The notes: generated from the sequence alone by a model not told the origin. Counted from the stretch's first letter, positions 8,673 through 20,900 are shown. The stretch is 64,000 nucleotides of DNA from Earliella scabrosa (GCA_022605405.1 JABYQQ010000023.1:434001-498000), one strand, 5' to 3'. Translations and numbers: made by a program.

Positions 8673-11600
8673 TCAAGACGCGGAGGAAGAAATGAGACCA
8701 GAGTGCTGTACGAAGTAGTCTACCACAGAGAAGGTGACATTCTTCGTCAACGCGTCCGCCAAATTCTCCTTGCTCGCGATGTAATAGATGTCCATACTCC
8801 CACTGGCGAGATACTTGCGCACGAAATGGTAGTGGACCTCTATGTGCTTGGTACGTCTGTCGATGGCTGGGTTCTCAGAGAGGAAGATCGCGCCATGGTT
8901 ATCCATACACATGGGCGTAGACGCACTCATATCGTCCCCTAACTCATCTCCAAACGTCCTTAGCCACATCATCTGACGGCTGGTGTCTGACGCTGCCTTG
9001 TACTCCGCTTCAGTAGAAGAGAGCGAAATCGTTGGCTGTCGCCGTGATGCCCATGAGATTGCGCCACCTGCCATCTTGAAGATGAAGCCAGTTTGCGAGT
9101 GCCTATCATCGCGATCCTCTGCCCAGTCTGAATTGGAAAACGCGATCAAACCGGCATTAGACGCTCCGTCATAGCGCAGACAATAATGTGATGTCCCTCG
9201 GAGATAGCGAAGCACGTATTGGAGATAATGAAGATGTGCTTCCGAGGGGTTAGCGCTGTATTTACCGAGACGGCTGATGGCAAACGCGATGTCGGGTCGC
9301 GTTCCAAGACAGGCATAGAGAAGACTGCCCATCAAGCTCTGGAAACGCTTGAGAAGTTTTGCCGATGCGTCCGTCTGAGCGGCTTCAAGCACGGCACCAG
9401 AGGGAAGAGGAGTGCGCACAGGCGTACAGTTAGCCATCTGATGGTTGTCCAGAATAGCCTCAATGTACTCTTCCTGGTCGATGTCGAGTGTCCGAGCTTG
9501 ACGATCTCGATGTATGCGTAGACCAAGGAATCGCTGTACCGGACCTAAGTCCGTCATTTTGTACTGCTTGCCTAGCGCCTTCTTGACCTTGTCAATCTGT
9601 ACGCGACTTTTCCCCATGAGAAGTAGATCGTCGACATACAAGACAATGATAGTGACATGATCAGGGTCTGAATCCCCCCCTTGTCGGCGATATACGTAGA
9701 CTCCGGCATCAGAGTACGTCCGAACAAATCCCTGTTGGACGAGCGAGTCATGAATTTTGACATTCCACTGGCGAGAGGCTTGCTTGAGACCGTAGATGGC
9801 CTTCTTAAGCAGACAGACGTGATCCTCTTTGCCTTTCATGACCCACCCTTCCGGTTATTCCATGTAGACCTCCTCGTCCAGGTCGCCATTGAGGAACGCA
9901 GTCTTAACATCCATCGTGTCGACGTCCCAGTCCTGTAGGGCAGCATGCGCAAAGAGATAACGGATGGACTCGAAACGAGCGACGGGTGAGAAGGTTTCGT
10001 GGTAATCCTTCCCATAGACTTGCGTGAATCCCCTAGCTACGAGACGTGCTTTGTAGCGACCATCTGACTTCCGATCATAGACCCAACGGCATGTGACAAC
10101 GGATCGGTCCTTTGGGCGAGGAACCAAGACCCATGTCTTATTAGCCATTAGAGATTCGTACTCTGCTCGCTCAGCCGCTTTCCAATGTTCGCGATCCGGT
10201 CTAGCCATGGCATCCTTATGGTGCTCAGGAATACCAGACTTATACCGGGAATAATGGATAAACGCGAGAATTGATTGTGCCTCAGCCTGTTCGCCGTCCT
10301 CATCGGTTCTAGCATCTATTTGAGCGGGAGGTTCGTCACCGTACGCGTTGTTCTCCGTCCGTGCCTTAGAAGGGACACCCTTGTTCTGTCGCTCAGAGCG
10401 ACGAGCAGGGGCATCTCCTGCAGCAGGAGGATGACGTCCGCGACGATGATTTGGCTTAGGAACCTGAGCGGGAGGTGGCGGAGGTTGTTGCGGTCGCGGT
10501 TCAGCTTCAGGCGGAGCAAGAGCAGGAGCAGGGTCTTGTGGAGGAGCAGGAGGAGGAGGTTCGCCGTTGTCACGAGGAACAGGGAGATCAACATCGTCAT
10601 TGGAAGAATCCTCTGACGGTTGAGCAGGGAACGGACTGTCGTCGGGGGTAGCGCGACGAGTGCCGGTGTCTGCACGTGCAGGAAATACATCCTCATCGAA
10701 GATCACATCGCGAGATACTTTGACTTGGCGGGCAGTTGGGTTCCATAGACGATACCCCTTTGAACCCGGTTCATAGCCCACAAACGTCCTCTCGACTGCC
10801 TTCACGTCGAGCTTCCCATGACGCTTGTCCTTCTGCACGTGAACATAGGCTTTGCATTCAAACACACGGAAGTATGAGACGTCCGGTTTCTTACCGGTCC
10901 AGAGTGTGATGGGGCATTGCCACTTGAGTCGTTTCATTGGCTGACGGTTATAGATGTGAACAGCTGCTTCAAGTGCAAGTTTCCAGAAGCCATGAGAGAG
11001 ACCAGCTTGGTGAAGCATACAGAGTGACTTCTCCTCAATGGTCCGGTTGAAGCGTTCAGCACGTCCATTCTGCTGAGGTGAGCCAGGCAACGTTTTGTCG
11101 TGCTCAATCCCGAATTCACGTAGCAAGGACTCAAACGATTCGGACAGGTATTCCCCCCCTCGATCGGATCGTACCTTCTTGATCTTACGACCGGTCTGTG
11201 TCTCAGCCCAGGCTTTGTACTCCTTGAAAGCGGCCTCCTGATCGGATTTACGCTTCAGGCAGTAGACACAGGCAAGACCAGTGTAGTCATCGATGAAGGT
11301 GCAGAAGTAGCTGTAGCCACCAATCGAGGTGCTCATCGGTCCAGCGACATCCATGTGGACGAGTTCGCATGGTTCCGAAGCGCGTTTTGCAGACGGAGGG
11401 AACGGACGGCGATGCATTTTGCCTTTCGCGCATCCTTCGCACGGTTTGTCCGATGAACGAGAGTCAATGCCATCTACACCGTTGACTGCATCAGGAAGAC
11501 GCTTGACCGCTTCTTTGCCAGGATGACCCCAGCGTCGATGAGCAAGGTCATGATCGAGTGTAGTTTGGGACGTAGCATTGAGATTACGTTGTCCTTTCTC

Positions 11601-12935
11601 AAGCAGAAAGTAGTATAGGTTGTGTGATGCGGCGTAGTGGGCTGTAACCACCTCATTGCCGACAACCTTAACCGTTTTGCCAGATTCGACATAGCCTTCC
11701 GGCCTAGAGTCAAAGATCCTCATATGAGATCCCCCTTGATAGATGAACCCTTTCGCGCGCTCGATGACACCAGTGGAGTAGAGACGGGTATTGCCTGCTG
11801 CTGGAACATAGCAGACATTCTGAAGCGTGAAGGAAACCCGCTTGCCATCCACATAAGTGTATCCTTTGACCGTACCTTCACCGAGTCCTTGGACATGTCC
11901 TTCACTACCTGCCTGGGCGGTGCCAAACAGAACAGGTGTGTCATATGGACGGTACTCAGTGAAGTCCTCTAAGCAACCTGTAACATGTTGAGATGCTCCA
12001 GAATCCATGAGCCAGAGTGTCGTCTGCTCAAGATCCATGCCTTTGGCGCTGTCCGCCTTATAAGCTGAAAAGGAGATCTCGTTGATGGTGCTAGTAGATA
12101 CAGGTACAAAAGCAGCTAGAGTGTGCGCGTGATCATGTCCATTCTGATTCCCAGTTCCACCCGACTGGTTCCCGTTGCCGTTGCCGTTGCCGTTGTCCTT
12201 GCCTTTGCCCTTGTTCCGTTTCGGAGCTTTCTCCGGGAACTTCTTGTAGCAGTTCGACGAGTCATGGTTTGTCTTACCGCAATGCTCGCAAGGGGGCTTG
12301 GGCTTGGACTTCGGCTTCGAGATCTTGTTCGCCTGACTGATCGATGTACCACGGAGGGAGTCCTCGAGCTTGAGTTTCGGCTTAACCTTTTCAAGGGTCA
12401 GGTCCGTCTCAGCCGTGGTGTGGAGGATAGTGGAGATCGATGGGTGATAGGAATCCGGCATCTTGGAGAAGAGCCAGTAGACCTTAATATGCTCGGCGAG
12501 GGTGTTGGTGGAGCCTGTGGTAAGCTCGTTCATCAGCCCGATGAAGGTCTGGACCTGGTCGACGATCGACTTGTTCTCGTTGAAACGAGGGTAGTTGAGA
12601 AGCCGTTCGAAGCGGGAGAAACTGTACCCGTTGTCGGTCTTCTCGTAGGTCGTGTTCAGGGCATCCCAGATCTCCTTCGAGGTGTTCTTCCCTTCATAGC
12701 ACTTGGCTACCTCGGCAGTGGTTTTGTACATGAGGATACCACTTGCCCGGGAATCTCTCTTCTTCCAATCCTTGAGACCAGCCGCATCAGTGGCAGCTGG
12801 TTGACTCTCCGTGCCGCTGACGATATCCCATGCATCGATCATCATGAGATAGCCCTTCATCTGACGAGCCCATTCCTTGTAGCCTTCCTGACCATGGAGC
12901 TGAGGGAGACTCTTTTCCATTCCGGCTTCCGACAT
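8673..12935 (-). CDS. copia Gag-Pol polyprotein (one premature stop)
   Basis: Single-frame copia polyprotein. Domains in order: Gag; zinc knuckle CEHCGKTNHDSSNC (near 12250-12292); aspartic protease WLMDSGASQHV (near 12010); pre-integrase region HRRWGHPG; integrase core with HMDVAGP, SDRGGEY and PQQNGRAERFN (about 11.0-11.4 kb); reverse transcriptase with KARLVARGFTQ, TAFLNGDL and YVDDLLLMG (about 9.6-10.1 kb); and RNase H ending in SSTEAEY and RTKHIEVHYHF. The chosen start is the first in-frame ATG (12935) in a good context (TTCACCATGTC). The frame is also open upstream to 13391 without any ATG. A TAA at 9857-9855 sits where the family has CAA (YM-stop-PEG for YMQPEG), a C to T nonsense. Downstream sequence stays in frame to 8673, so the element is otherwise intact. 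About 1,420 residues would be encoded without the stop. Confidence 0.92.
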
Positions 12936-13391
12936 GGTGAAGGAGTAGATGAAGTCGGTTGAGTCAGGCTGGTTAACGATGAGATCTAGGGCTGATAGAG
13001 GAGGGAGAGTTGGTGTAGGTGTAGGAGGAGAGATGACAATGGAAGGAAGAGGAGTTGGGACAGGAGCTTCCGTAGGATTGTTGAGAATGTCTTCAACTTC
13101 GTGTTCAGACGAAGCAGGGAATGACGAGGATGACGAGGATGTGTCCGGTGTGTTTGGTCGGCAGACTTGACCAGGGGCGACAGCAATATTGCGACGACGA
13201 CGAGTGTAGTTGTCTGGAGGGACTACTTCCGACTCCCGGTTAGGACACGGTTGTCGTTCGCAGTTGTACCACCTTCTGTCTGATTCGTCCCAGTAGGAGT
13301 CCCTGTGGCCAACTGAGTCGTGCCGATGATAGAAGTGACTACAATCAAACGATTCGTCGTCTGATGAAGCCACTGCGTCGATGCGAAAGGT
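12936..13391 (-). other. open N-terminal extension of copia gag without ATG
   Basis: The gag frame stays open for 152 codons upstream of the first ATG, back to a TGA at 13394-13392, yet contains no ATG. It encodes a motif with spacing W-x9-C-x4-C (YWDE, then CERQPCPNR) that is shared with the corresponding extension of the gypsy elements (CGNQPCPNR). The conservation implies translation, from a non-AUG codon or after splicing. Confidence 0.6.
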
Positions 13392-13558
13392 TCAGGAATG
13401 CGATGGTTTGGAGAGCCTCGTGCAAAGGCAACGTAGAGATGAACACCTGTTGAGGTGAACCTTAAACACTAGCAAGTCGGATATGCTAATGCCAAGGGTA
13501 GAAGTTGCCAACTGTGCCCTGAAAGAATCTGCTACGATGTATGTATGAAAATGGTATC

Positions 13559-13687
13559 GTAAGGAGGGTCCGAACGGTTGTCCTCCGGCTCCAAAGGTGA
13601 TGACACCCCGGATACAACAGCTGGCGGGCGCAAGTGCGTGGCCTGGCTGAGGGATATCCAAAAGACCCGTGTGCCTCGAGAGCACAA
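13559..13687 (-). promoter_or_regulatory. structured leader module shared with gypsy elements
   Basis: On the minus strand this segment aligns with gypsy leader 31035-31163. Positions 13604-13656 are identical over 53 bases to 31066-31118. A hairpin GGTG-TCAT-CACC follows; the gypsy version is GGTG-CTTAA-CACC, with the stem kept and the loop changed. It then continues with GGAGGACAACCG and GGACCCTCCTTAC in both. Role unknown: a translation (IRES-like), packaging or dimerisation signal are candidates. Confidence 0.7.
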
Positions 13688-13880
13688 TAGGTGGTGGAAC
13701 GATACGACGAGCTATGTGACTACTAAAGAGCGCTCAGGGCTGCGTCACGAGCGCAGGAATGTCCCCCTGGCAGCAGTGTCAGCGGGCACAGTCAAGAGCT
13801 AAGGAGTTAGTGGAGGATGTGCACGAGGGTAGAAGTCGTCGGGTGCGCACGATGTGACGACTAGCAACGGTCAGAGCGCA

Positions 13881-13892
13881 GGGCTCATAACC
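13881..13892 (-). promoter_or_regulatory. copia primer-binding site (half tRNA-iMet)
   Basis: Directly next to the 5' LTR the sense strand reads GGTTATGAGCCC. This is the complement of the anticodon stem-loop of eukaryotic initiator tRNA-Met (GGGCTCATAACC). It is the arrangement known from Drosophila copia, where a cleaved half tRNA primes reverse transcription. Confidence 0.75.
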
Positions 13893-14359
13893 TGATGGAG
13901 TGAGAACCTGTGAGGCAATGTCGCAAGCGACTAGTAAGTGAGCGGACAGACAAGTCCTCAGTCAGTGAGTGAAAGACTGAGGAGACGAGTCCCAGAGAGT
14001 CCTCCTTATATACCGTACAGGAGCTGCATGAGTAAGCGACAATAAGAAGAGCATGTGATGTGTCTGAGTCAGAGTGAGTCGAGGATGAGTAAGGAGAGAC
14101 GAAGGATGACTCAGACAGAACAAAGGTAACGACAAATGGAGAAAGAAGTATGGTCACAAGGACGACCTAGAGCTGTCTAAGAAGAGTCCGGAGCGTAGAA
14201 GAACGCACTGGAATAGACTGGACAAAAGAGAAGCCTAGTAATCATGTGTATCGTACAACGTATACCTAATATGGAAAGAAAGAAGCACAGCCTATAGATC
14301 CTATCGTAAGAAGCAGTGCCCATAGCGCCTAATGCACGTCAATAGTCCATAGTTCAACA
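13893..14359 (-). repeat. copia 5' LTR with promoter
   Basis: 467 bp; the sense strand begins TGTTGAAC and ends CTCCATCA. It has a TATA box (sense TATATAAGG, T at 14010) and a predicted transcription start at the A of CCTCAGTC (13978), 32 nt downstream. The same TATA-to-CAG spacing recurs in the other LTR families of this window. Confidence 0.85.
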
Positions 14360-14364
14360 CCCCG

Positions 14365-17300
14365 GGTATTGATTGGGCGCAGACTCATTCTTTGTAGCGT
14401 CTGTGCCAAACCATGGTAATCAACAGAGCGGCCCCAGATATTGATTGGGGGTGTACCAATTATTTGTAGCGGCCACGCCAGACTGTGGTAATCAATGGAG
14501 CGCGTAGGTCATAGCGATTGCGTAGGTCATAGCGATTGGGGGTGTACTAATTATTTGTAGCCGCCGCGCCAGACCGCAGTAATCAGTGGAGCACGTAGGC
14601 CGTAGGGGTTGCGTAAGTCATAGCGATCGGGGGTGGACTAATTATTTGTAGCGGCCGTGCCAGACCGTGGTAATCGATCGAGCGCGTAGGTCGTAGCGAT
14701 TGCGTAGGTCATAGTGATTGGGGGTGTACTAATTATTGCGAGATGAAAGCAGAAGCGGGGGATTAATATAGAGTGGTGATACTATCGATAAACCATCAAA
14801 CATGAGGAATCAAGAAACTTCCATCAGGATCTGCGGGTCCAACATCAGAACTGGACTGAAACAGAACGTGTGAAGCTTGCAAATGAGCGCAGAAGAGACC
14901 AACCAAGAAAGTGGTAGCGCGTAGGTCGTAGCGATTGCGTAGGTCATAGCGATCGGGGGCGTACTCATTATTTGTAGCGGCCGCGCCAGGCCGTGGTAAT
15001 CAATCGAGCGCATAGGTCGTAGCGATTGCGTAGGTCATAGTGATTGGGGGTGTACTAATTATTGCGAGATGAAAGCAGAAGCGGGGGATTAATATAGAGT
15101 GGTGATACTATCGATAAACCATCAAACATGAGGAATCAAGAAACTTCCGTCAGGATCTGCGGGTCCAACATCAGAACTGGACTGAAACAGAACGTGTGAA
15201 GCTTACAAATGAGCGCAGAAGAGACCAACCAAGAAAGTGGTAGCGCGTAGGTCGTAGCGATTGCGTAGGTCATAGCGATCGGGGGCGTACTCATTATTTG
15301 TAGCTGCCGCGCCAGACCATGGTAATCAATCGAGCGCATAGGTCGTAGCAATTGTGTAGGTCATAGCGATTGGGGGTGTACTCATTATTTGCAGCGGCCC
15401 CGCAAGACCGTGGTAATCAATGGAGCGCGTAGGTCGTAGCGATTGCGTAGGTCATAGCGATTGGGGGTGTACTAATTATTGCGAGATGAAAGCAGAAGCG
15501 GGGGATTAATATAGAGCGGTGATACTATCGATAAACCATCAAACATGAGGAATCAAGAAACTTCCGTCAGGATCTGCGGGTCCAACATCAGAACTGGACT
15601 GAAACAGAACGCGTGAACCTTGCAAATGAGCGCAGAAGAGACCAACCAAGAAAGTGGTAGCGCGTAGGTCGTAGCGATTGCGTAGGTCATAGCGATCGGG
15701 GGTGTACTTATTATTTGTAGCCGCCGCGCCAGGCCGTGATAATCAATCGAGCGCGTAGACAGAACTGGACTGAAACAGAACGCGTGAACCTTGCAAATGA
15801 GCGCAGAAGAGACCAACCAAGAAAGTGGTAGCGCGTAGGTCGTAGCGATTGCGTAGGTCATAGCGATCGGGGGCGTACTCATTATTTGTAGCGGCCGCGC
15901 CAGGCCGTGGTAATCAATCGAGCGCATAGGTCGTAGCGATTGCGTAGGTCATAGTGATTGGGGGTGTACTAATTATTGCGAGATGAAAGCAGAAGCGGGG
16001 GATTAATATAGAGTGGTGATACTATCGATAAACCATCAAACATGAGGAATCAAGAAACTTCCGTCAGGATCTGCGGGTCCAACATCAGAACTGGACTGAA
16101 ACAGAACGTGTGAAGCTTACAAATGAGCGCAGAAGAGACCAACCAAGAAAGTGGTAGCGCGTAGGTCGTAGCGATTGCGTAGGTCATAGCGATCGGGGGC
16201 GTACTCATTATTTGTAGCTGCCGCGCCAGACCATGGTAATCAATCGAGCGCATAGGTCGTAGCAATTGTGTAGGTCATAGCGATTGGGGGTGTACTCATT
16301 ATTTGCAGCGGCCCCGCAAGACCGTGGTAATCAATGGAGCGCGTAGGTCGTAGCGATTGCGTAGGTCATAGCGATTGGGGGTGTACTAATTATTGCGAGA
16401 TGAAAGCAGAAGCGGGGGATTAATATAGAGCGGTGATACTATCGATAAACCATCAAACATGAGGAATCAAGAAACTTCCGTCAGGATCTGCGGGTCCAAC
16501 ATCAGAACTGGACTGAAACAGAACGCGTGAACCTTGCAAATGAGCGCAGAAGAGACCAACCAAGAAAGTGGTAGCGCGTAGGTCGTAGCGATTGCGTAGG
16601 TCATAGCGATCGGGGGTGTACTTATTATTTGTAGCCGCCGCGCCAGGCCGTGATAATCAATCGAGCGCGTAGACAGAACTGGACTGAAACAGAACGCGTG
16701 AACCTTGCAAATGAGCGCAGAAGAGACCAACCAAGAAAGTGGTAGCGCGTAGGTCGTAGCGATTGCGTAGGTCATAGCGATCGGGGGCGTACTCATTATT
16801 TGTAGCGGCCGCGCCAGGCCGTGGTAATCAATCGAGCGCATAGGTCGTAGCGATTGCGTAGGTCATAGTGATTGGGGGTGTACTAATTATTGCGAGATGA
16901 AAGCAGAAGCGGGGGATTAATATAGAGTGGTGATACTATCGATAAACCATCAAACATGAGGAATCAAGAAACTTCCGTCAGGATCTGCGGGTCCAACATC
17001 AGAACTGGACTGAAACAGAACGCGTGAACCTTGCAAATGAGCGCAGAAGAGACCAACCAAGAAAGTGGTAGCGCGTAGGTCGTAGCGATTGCGTAGGTCA
17101 TAGCGATCGGGGGCGTACTCATTATTTGTAGCGGCCGCGCCAGGCCGTGGTAATCAATCGAGCGCATAGGTCGTAGCGATTGCGTAGATCATAGCGATCG
17201 GGGGTGGACTAATTATTTGTAGCCGCCGCGCCAGACCGCGGTAATCAATCGAGCGCGTAGGTCATAGCGATTGCGTAGGTCATAGCGATTGGGGGTGTAC

Positions 17301-17760
17301 TCATTATTTGTAGCTGCCGCGCCAGACCATGGTAATCAATCGAGCGCATAGGTCGTAGCAATTGTGTAGGTCATAGCGATTGGGGGTGTACTCATTATTT
17401 GCAGCGGCCCCGCAAGACCGTGGTAATCAATGGAGCGCGTAGGTCGTAGCGATTGCGTAGGTCATAGCGATTGGGGGTGTACTAATTATTGCGAGATGAA
17501 AGCAGAAGCGGGGGATTAATATAGAGCGGTGATACTATCGATAAACCATCAAACATGAGGAATCAAGAAACTTCCGTCAGGATCTGCGGGTCCAACATCA
17601 GAACTGGACTGAAACAGAACGCGTGAACCTTGCAAATGAGCGCAGAAGAGACCAACCAAGAACGTGGTAGCGCGTCGGTCGTAGCGATTGCGTAGGTCAT
17701 AGCGATTGGGGGTGTACTCATTATGTGTAGCCGCCGCGCCAGGCCGTGGTAATCAATGGA
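14365..17760 (-). repeat. satellite arm 1 (91-bp unit, minus orientation)
   Basis: Tandem repeats of a 91-bp unit (sense words GATTACC, GGTCTGGCGCGGCC, GCTACAAATAATGAG, TACACCCCCAATC, CTATGACCTACGC), here in reverse orientation. A variant of 109 bp carries an extra 18-bp CCTACGCAATYGC subrepeat. Units are interrupted at intervals by a module of about 190 bp (TTGCAAGGTTCACGCG, CAGATCCTGACGGAAG, TTATCGATAGTATCACC). The recurring minus-strand frames (MRSIDYHGLAR) are repeat artefacts. Confidence 0.9.
14873..16700 (-). repeat. 914-bp higher-order repeat, two tandem copies plus partial third
   Basis: Positions 14873-15786 and 15787-16700 correspond at an offset of exactly 914 bp and share idiosyncratic variants (for example a truncated unit ending CGCGTAGACAGAACTGG). 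A third partial copy runs to about 17000. I saw no differences between the first two copies when reading them side by side. Confidence 0.8.
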
Positions 17761-17925
17761 GCGTACATCGTGGAGAGGTGTGAAACCAGAGGTATGATGG
17801 GTGCAAGGAACTTCTGAGGTTGGAATGGTGGTTCCAGCACCATGGAGAAGTGTGAAACCAGCGGTATGATGAATGACACAAGAGCCCCATCCTTGTCACA
17901 CCAGTATGCCCCCAATTGCTACAAA
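17761..17925. repeat. palindrome centre, spacer type 1
   Basis: About 165 bp separating the minus-oriented arm from the plus-oriented arm. It contains two copies of GTGTGAAACCAG(A/C)GGTATGATG about 80 bp apart. A nearly identical spacer lies at 23247-23400, again at an orientation switch. Confidence 0.75.
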
Positions 17926-20900
17926 CTACACGCTCCATTGATTACCATGGTCTGGCATGGCCGCTACAAATAATGCGTGCACCGCCGATCACTATGATCT
18001 ACGCAACCGCTACGACCGACGTGCTCCATTGATTACCGCGGTCTGGCGCGGCGGCTACAAATAATGAGTACACCCCCAATCGGTATGACCTACGCAATCG
18101 CCATGGCCTACGCAATCGCTACGGCCCGCGTGCTCCACTGATTACCGTGGTCTGGCGCGGCCGCTACAAATAATTAGTCCACCCCCGATCGCTATGACCT
18201 ACGCAATCGCTACGACCTACGCGCTCCATTGATTACCACGGTCTTGCGGGGCCGCTGCAAATAATGAGTACACCCCCAATCGCTATGACCTACACAATTG
18301 CTACGACCTATGCGCTCGATTGATTACCATGGTCTGGCGCGGCAGCTACAAATAATGAGTACACCCCCAATCGCTATGACCTACGCAATCGCTACGACCT
18401 ACGCGCTCGATTGATTACCGCGGTCTGGCGCGGCGGCTACAAATAATGAGTACACCCCCAATCGGTATGACCTACGCAATTGCCATGGCCTACGCAATCG
18501 CTACGGCCCGCGTGCTCCACTGATTACCGTGGTCTGGCGCGGCCGCTACAAATAATGAGTACACCCCCAATCGCTATGACCTACGCAATCGCTACGACCT
18601 ACGCGCTCGATTGATTACCGCGGTCTGGCGCGGCGGCTACAAATAATGAGTACACCCCCAATCGGTATGACCTACGCAATTGCCATGGCCTACGCAATCG
18701 CTACGGCCTACGTGCTCCACTGATTACCACGGCCTGGCGCGGCCGCTACAAATAATGAGTACACCCCCAATCGCTATGACCTACGGAATCGCTACAACCT
18801 ACGTGCTCCACTGATTACCGCGGTCTGGCGCGGCCGCTACAAATAATTAGTCCACCCCCGATCGCCATGACCTACGCAATTGCTACGACCTATGCGCTCG
18901 ATTGATTACCACGGAAGCCTAGGCTATGGCTGTTTGTATAGCATCATTGAAGAGAAGAAACAGCCAGAGAATGACAAAGAAACAAACAATGCCAGCTATG
19001 ACCATGATGAGGAGTTTGTCAGAGAGTTTGGCAGAGAGGTTGACGAGGGTGGCATTAAATTCACGTTCAACCCACCCCCCTCACGCTATATGGCCAATGT
19101 GGACATGAGGAAACCAGATATGTCAATGACTGCCTCCACATCTGAGTCTGCCAGTAAGTCAGCTTACCTATGCGCTCTGTTGATTACCACGGCCTGGCGC
19201 GGCCGCTACAAATAATGAGTATGCCCCCAATCAGTATGACCTACGCAATCGCCATGGCCTACGCAATCGCTACGGCCCGCGTGCTCCACTGATTACCACG
19301 GCCTGGCGCGGCCGCTACAAATAATGAGTACACCCCCAATCGCTATGACCTACGGAATCGCTACAACCTACGCGCTCCACTGATTACAGCGGTCTGGCGC
19401 GGCGGCTACAAATAATGAGTACACCCCCAATCGCTATGACCTACGCAATCGCTACGACCGACGCGCTACCACGTTCTTGGTTGGTCTCTTCTGCGCTCAT
19501 TTGCAAGGTTCACACGTTCTGTTTCAGTCCAGTTCTGATGTTGAACCCGCAGATCCTGACGGAAGTTTCTTGATTCCTCATGTTTGATGGTTTATCGATA
19601 GTATCACCGCTCTATATTAATCCCCCGCTTCTGCTTTCATCTCGCAATAATTAGTACACCCCCAATCGCTATGACCTACGCAATAGCTACGACCTACGCG
19701 CTCCATTGATTACCACGGTCTGGCGCGGCCGCTACAAATAATGAGTATGCCCCCAATCAGTATGACCTACACAATCGCCATGACCTACGCAATTGCTACG
19801 GCCCGCGTGCTCCACTGATTACCGCGGTCTGGCGCGGCGGCTACAAATAATTACTCCACCCCCGATCGATATGACCTACGCAATCGCTACGATCTACGCG
19901 CTCGATTGAGTACCGCGGTCTGGCGCGGCGGCTACAAATAATGAGTACACCCCCAATCGCTATGACCTACGCAATCGCTACGATCTACGCGCTCGATTGA
20001 TTATCACGGCCTGGCGCGGCGGCTACAAATAATAAGTACACCCCCGATCGCTATGACCTACGCAATCGCTACGACCTACGCGCTACCACTTTCTTGGTTG
20101 GTCTCTTCTGCGCTCATTTGCAAGGTTCACGCGTTCTGTTTCAGTCCAGTTCTGATGTTGGACCCGCAGATCCTGACGGAAGTTTCTTGATTCCTCATGT
20201 TTGATGGTTTATCGATAGTATCACCACTCTATATTAATCCCCCGCTTCTGCTTTCATCTCGCAATAATTAGTACACCCCCAATCGCTATGACCTACGCAA
20301 TCGCTACGACCTACGCGCTCCATTGATTACCACGGTCTGGCGTGGCCGCTACAAATAATGAGCGTGCCCCCAATCGCTATGACCTACGCAATCGCTACGA
20401 TCTACGCGCTCGATTGATTATCACGGCCTGGCGCGGCGGCTACAAATAATGAGTACACCCCCGATCGCTATGACCTACCCAATCGCTACGACCGACGCGC
20501 TACCACTTTCTTGGTTGGTCTCTTCTGCGCTCATTTGCCAGGTTCACGCGTTCTGTTTCAGCCCAGTTCTGATGTTGGACCCGCAGATCCTGACGGAAGT
20601 TTCTTGATTCCTCATGTTTGATGGTTTATCGATAGTACCACCGCTCTATATTAATCCCCCGCTTCTGCTTTCATCTCGCAATAATTAGTACACCCCCAAT
20701 CGCTTTGACCTACGCAATCGCTACGACCTACGCGCTCCATTGATTACCACGGTCTGGCGTGGCCGCTACAAATAATGAGTGTGCCCCCAATCGCTATGAC
20801 CTACGCAATCGCTACGATCTACGCGCTCGATTGATTACCACGGCCTGGCGCGGCGGCTACACATAATGAGTACACCCCCAATCGCTATGACCTACGCAAC

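Larger units (their letters stand above)
8125..14359 (-). mobile_element. Ty1/copia LTR retrotransposon (6.2 kb)
   Basis: Complete element on the minus strand with a 5-bp target duplication CCCCG (8120-8124 and 14360-14364). The empty site CCCCGGGTATTGATT survives in the right-hand block at about 22693. The LTRs are 13893-14359 (5', 467 bp) and 8125-8661 (3', 537 bp). The 70-bp difference is an internal tandem duplication in the 3' LTR (about 8175-8280). A primer site, the polypurine tract next to 8662 (sense GAACGAGTGGGAG) and one long gag-pol frame are present. It is probably recent but disabled by one nonsense codon at 9855. Confidence 0.93.

Noticed and set aside
15553..15927. Repeated minus-strand frames (MRSIDYHGLAR type) in the satellite
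   Set aside because: They are translations of the 91-bp unit and the 190-bp module, recur with every unit, and lack any gene context.
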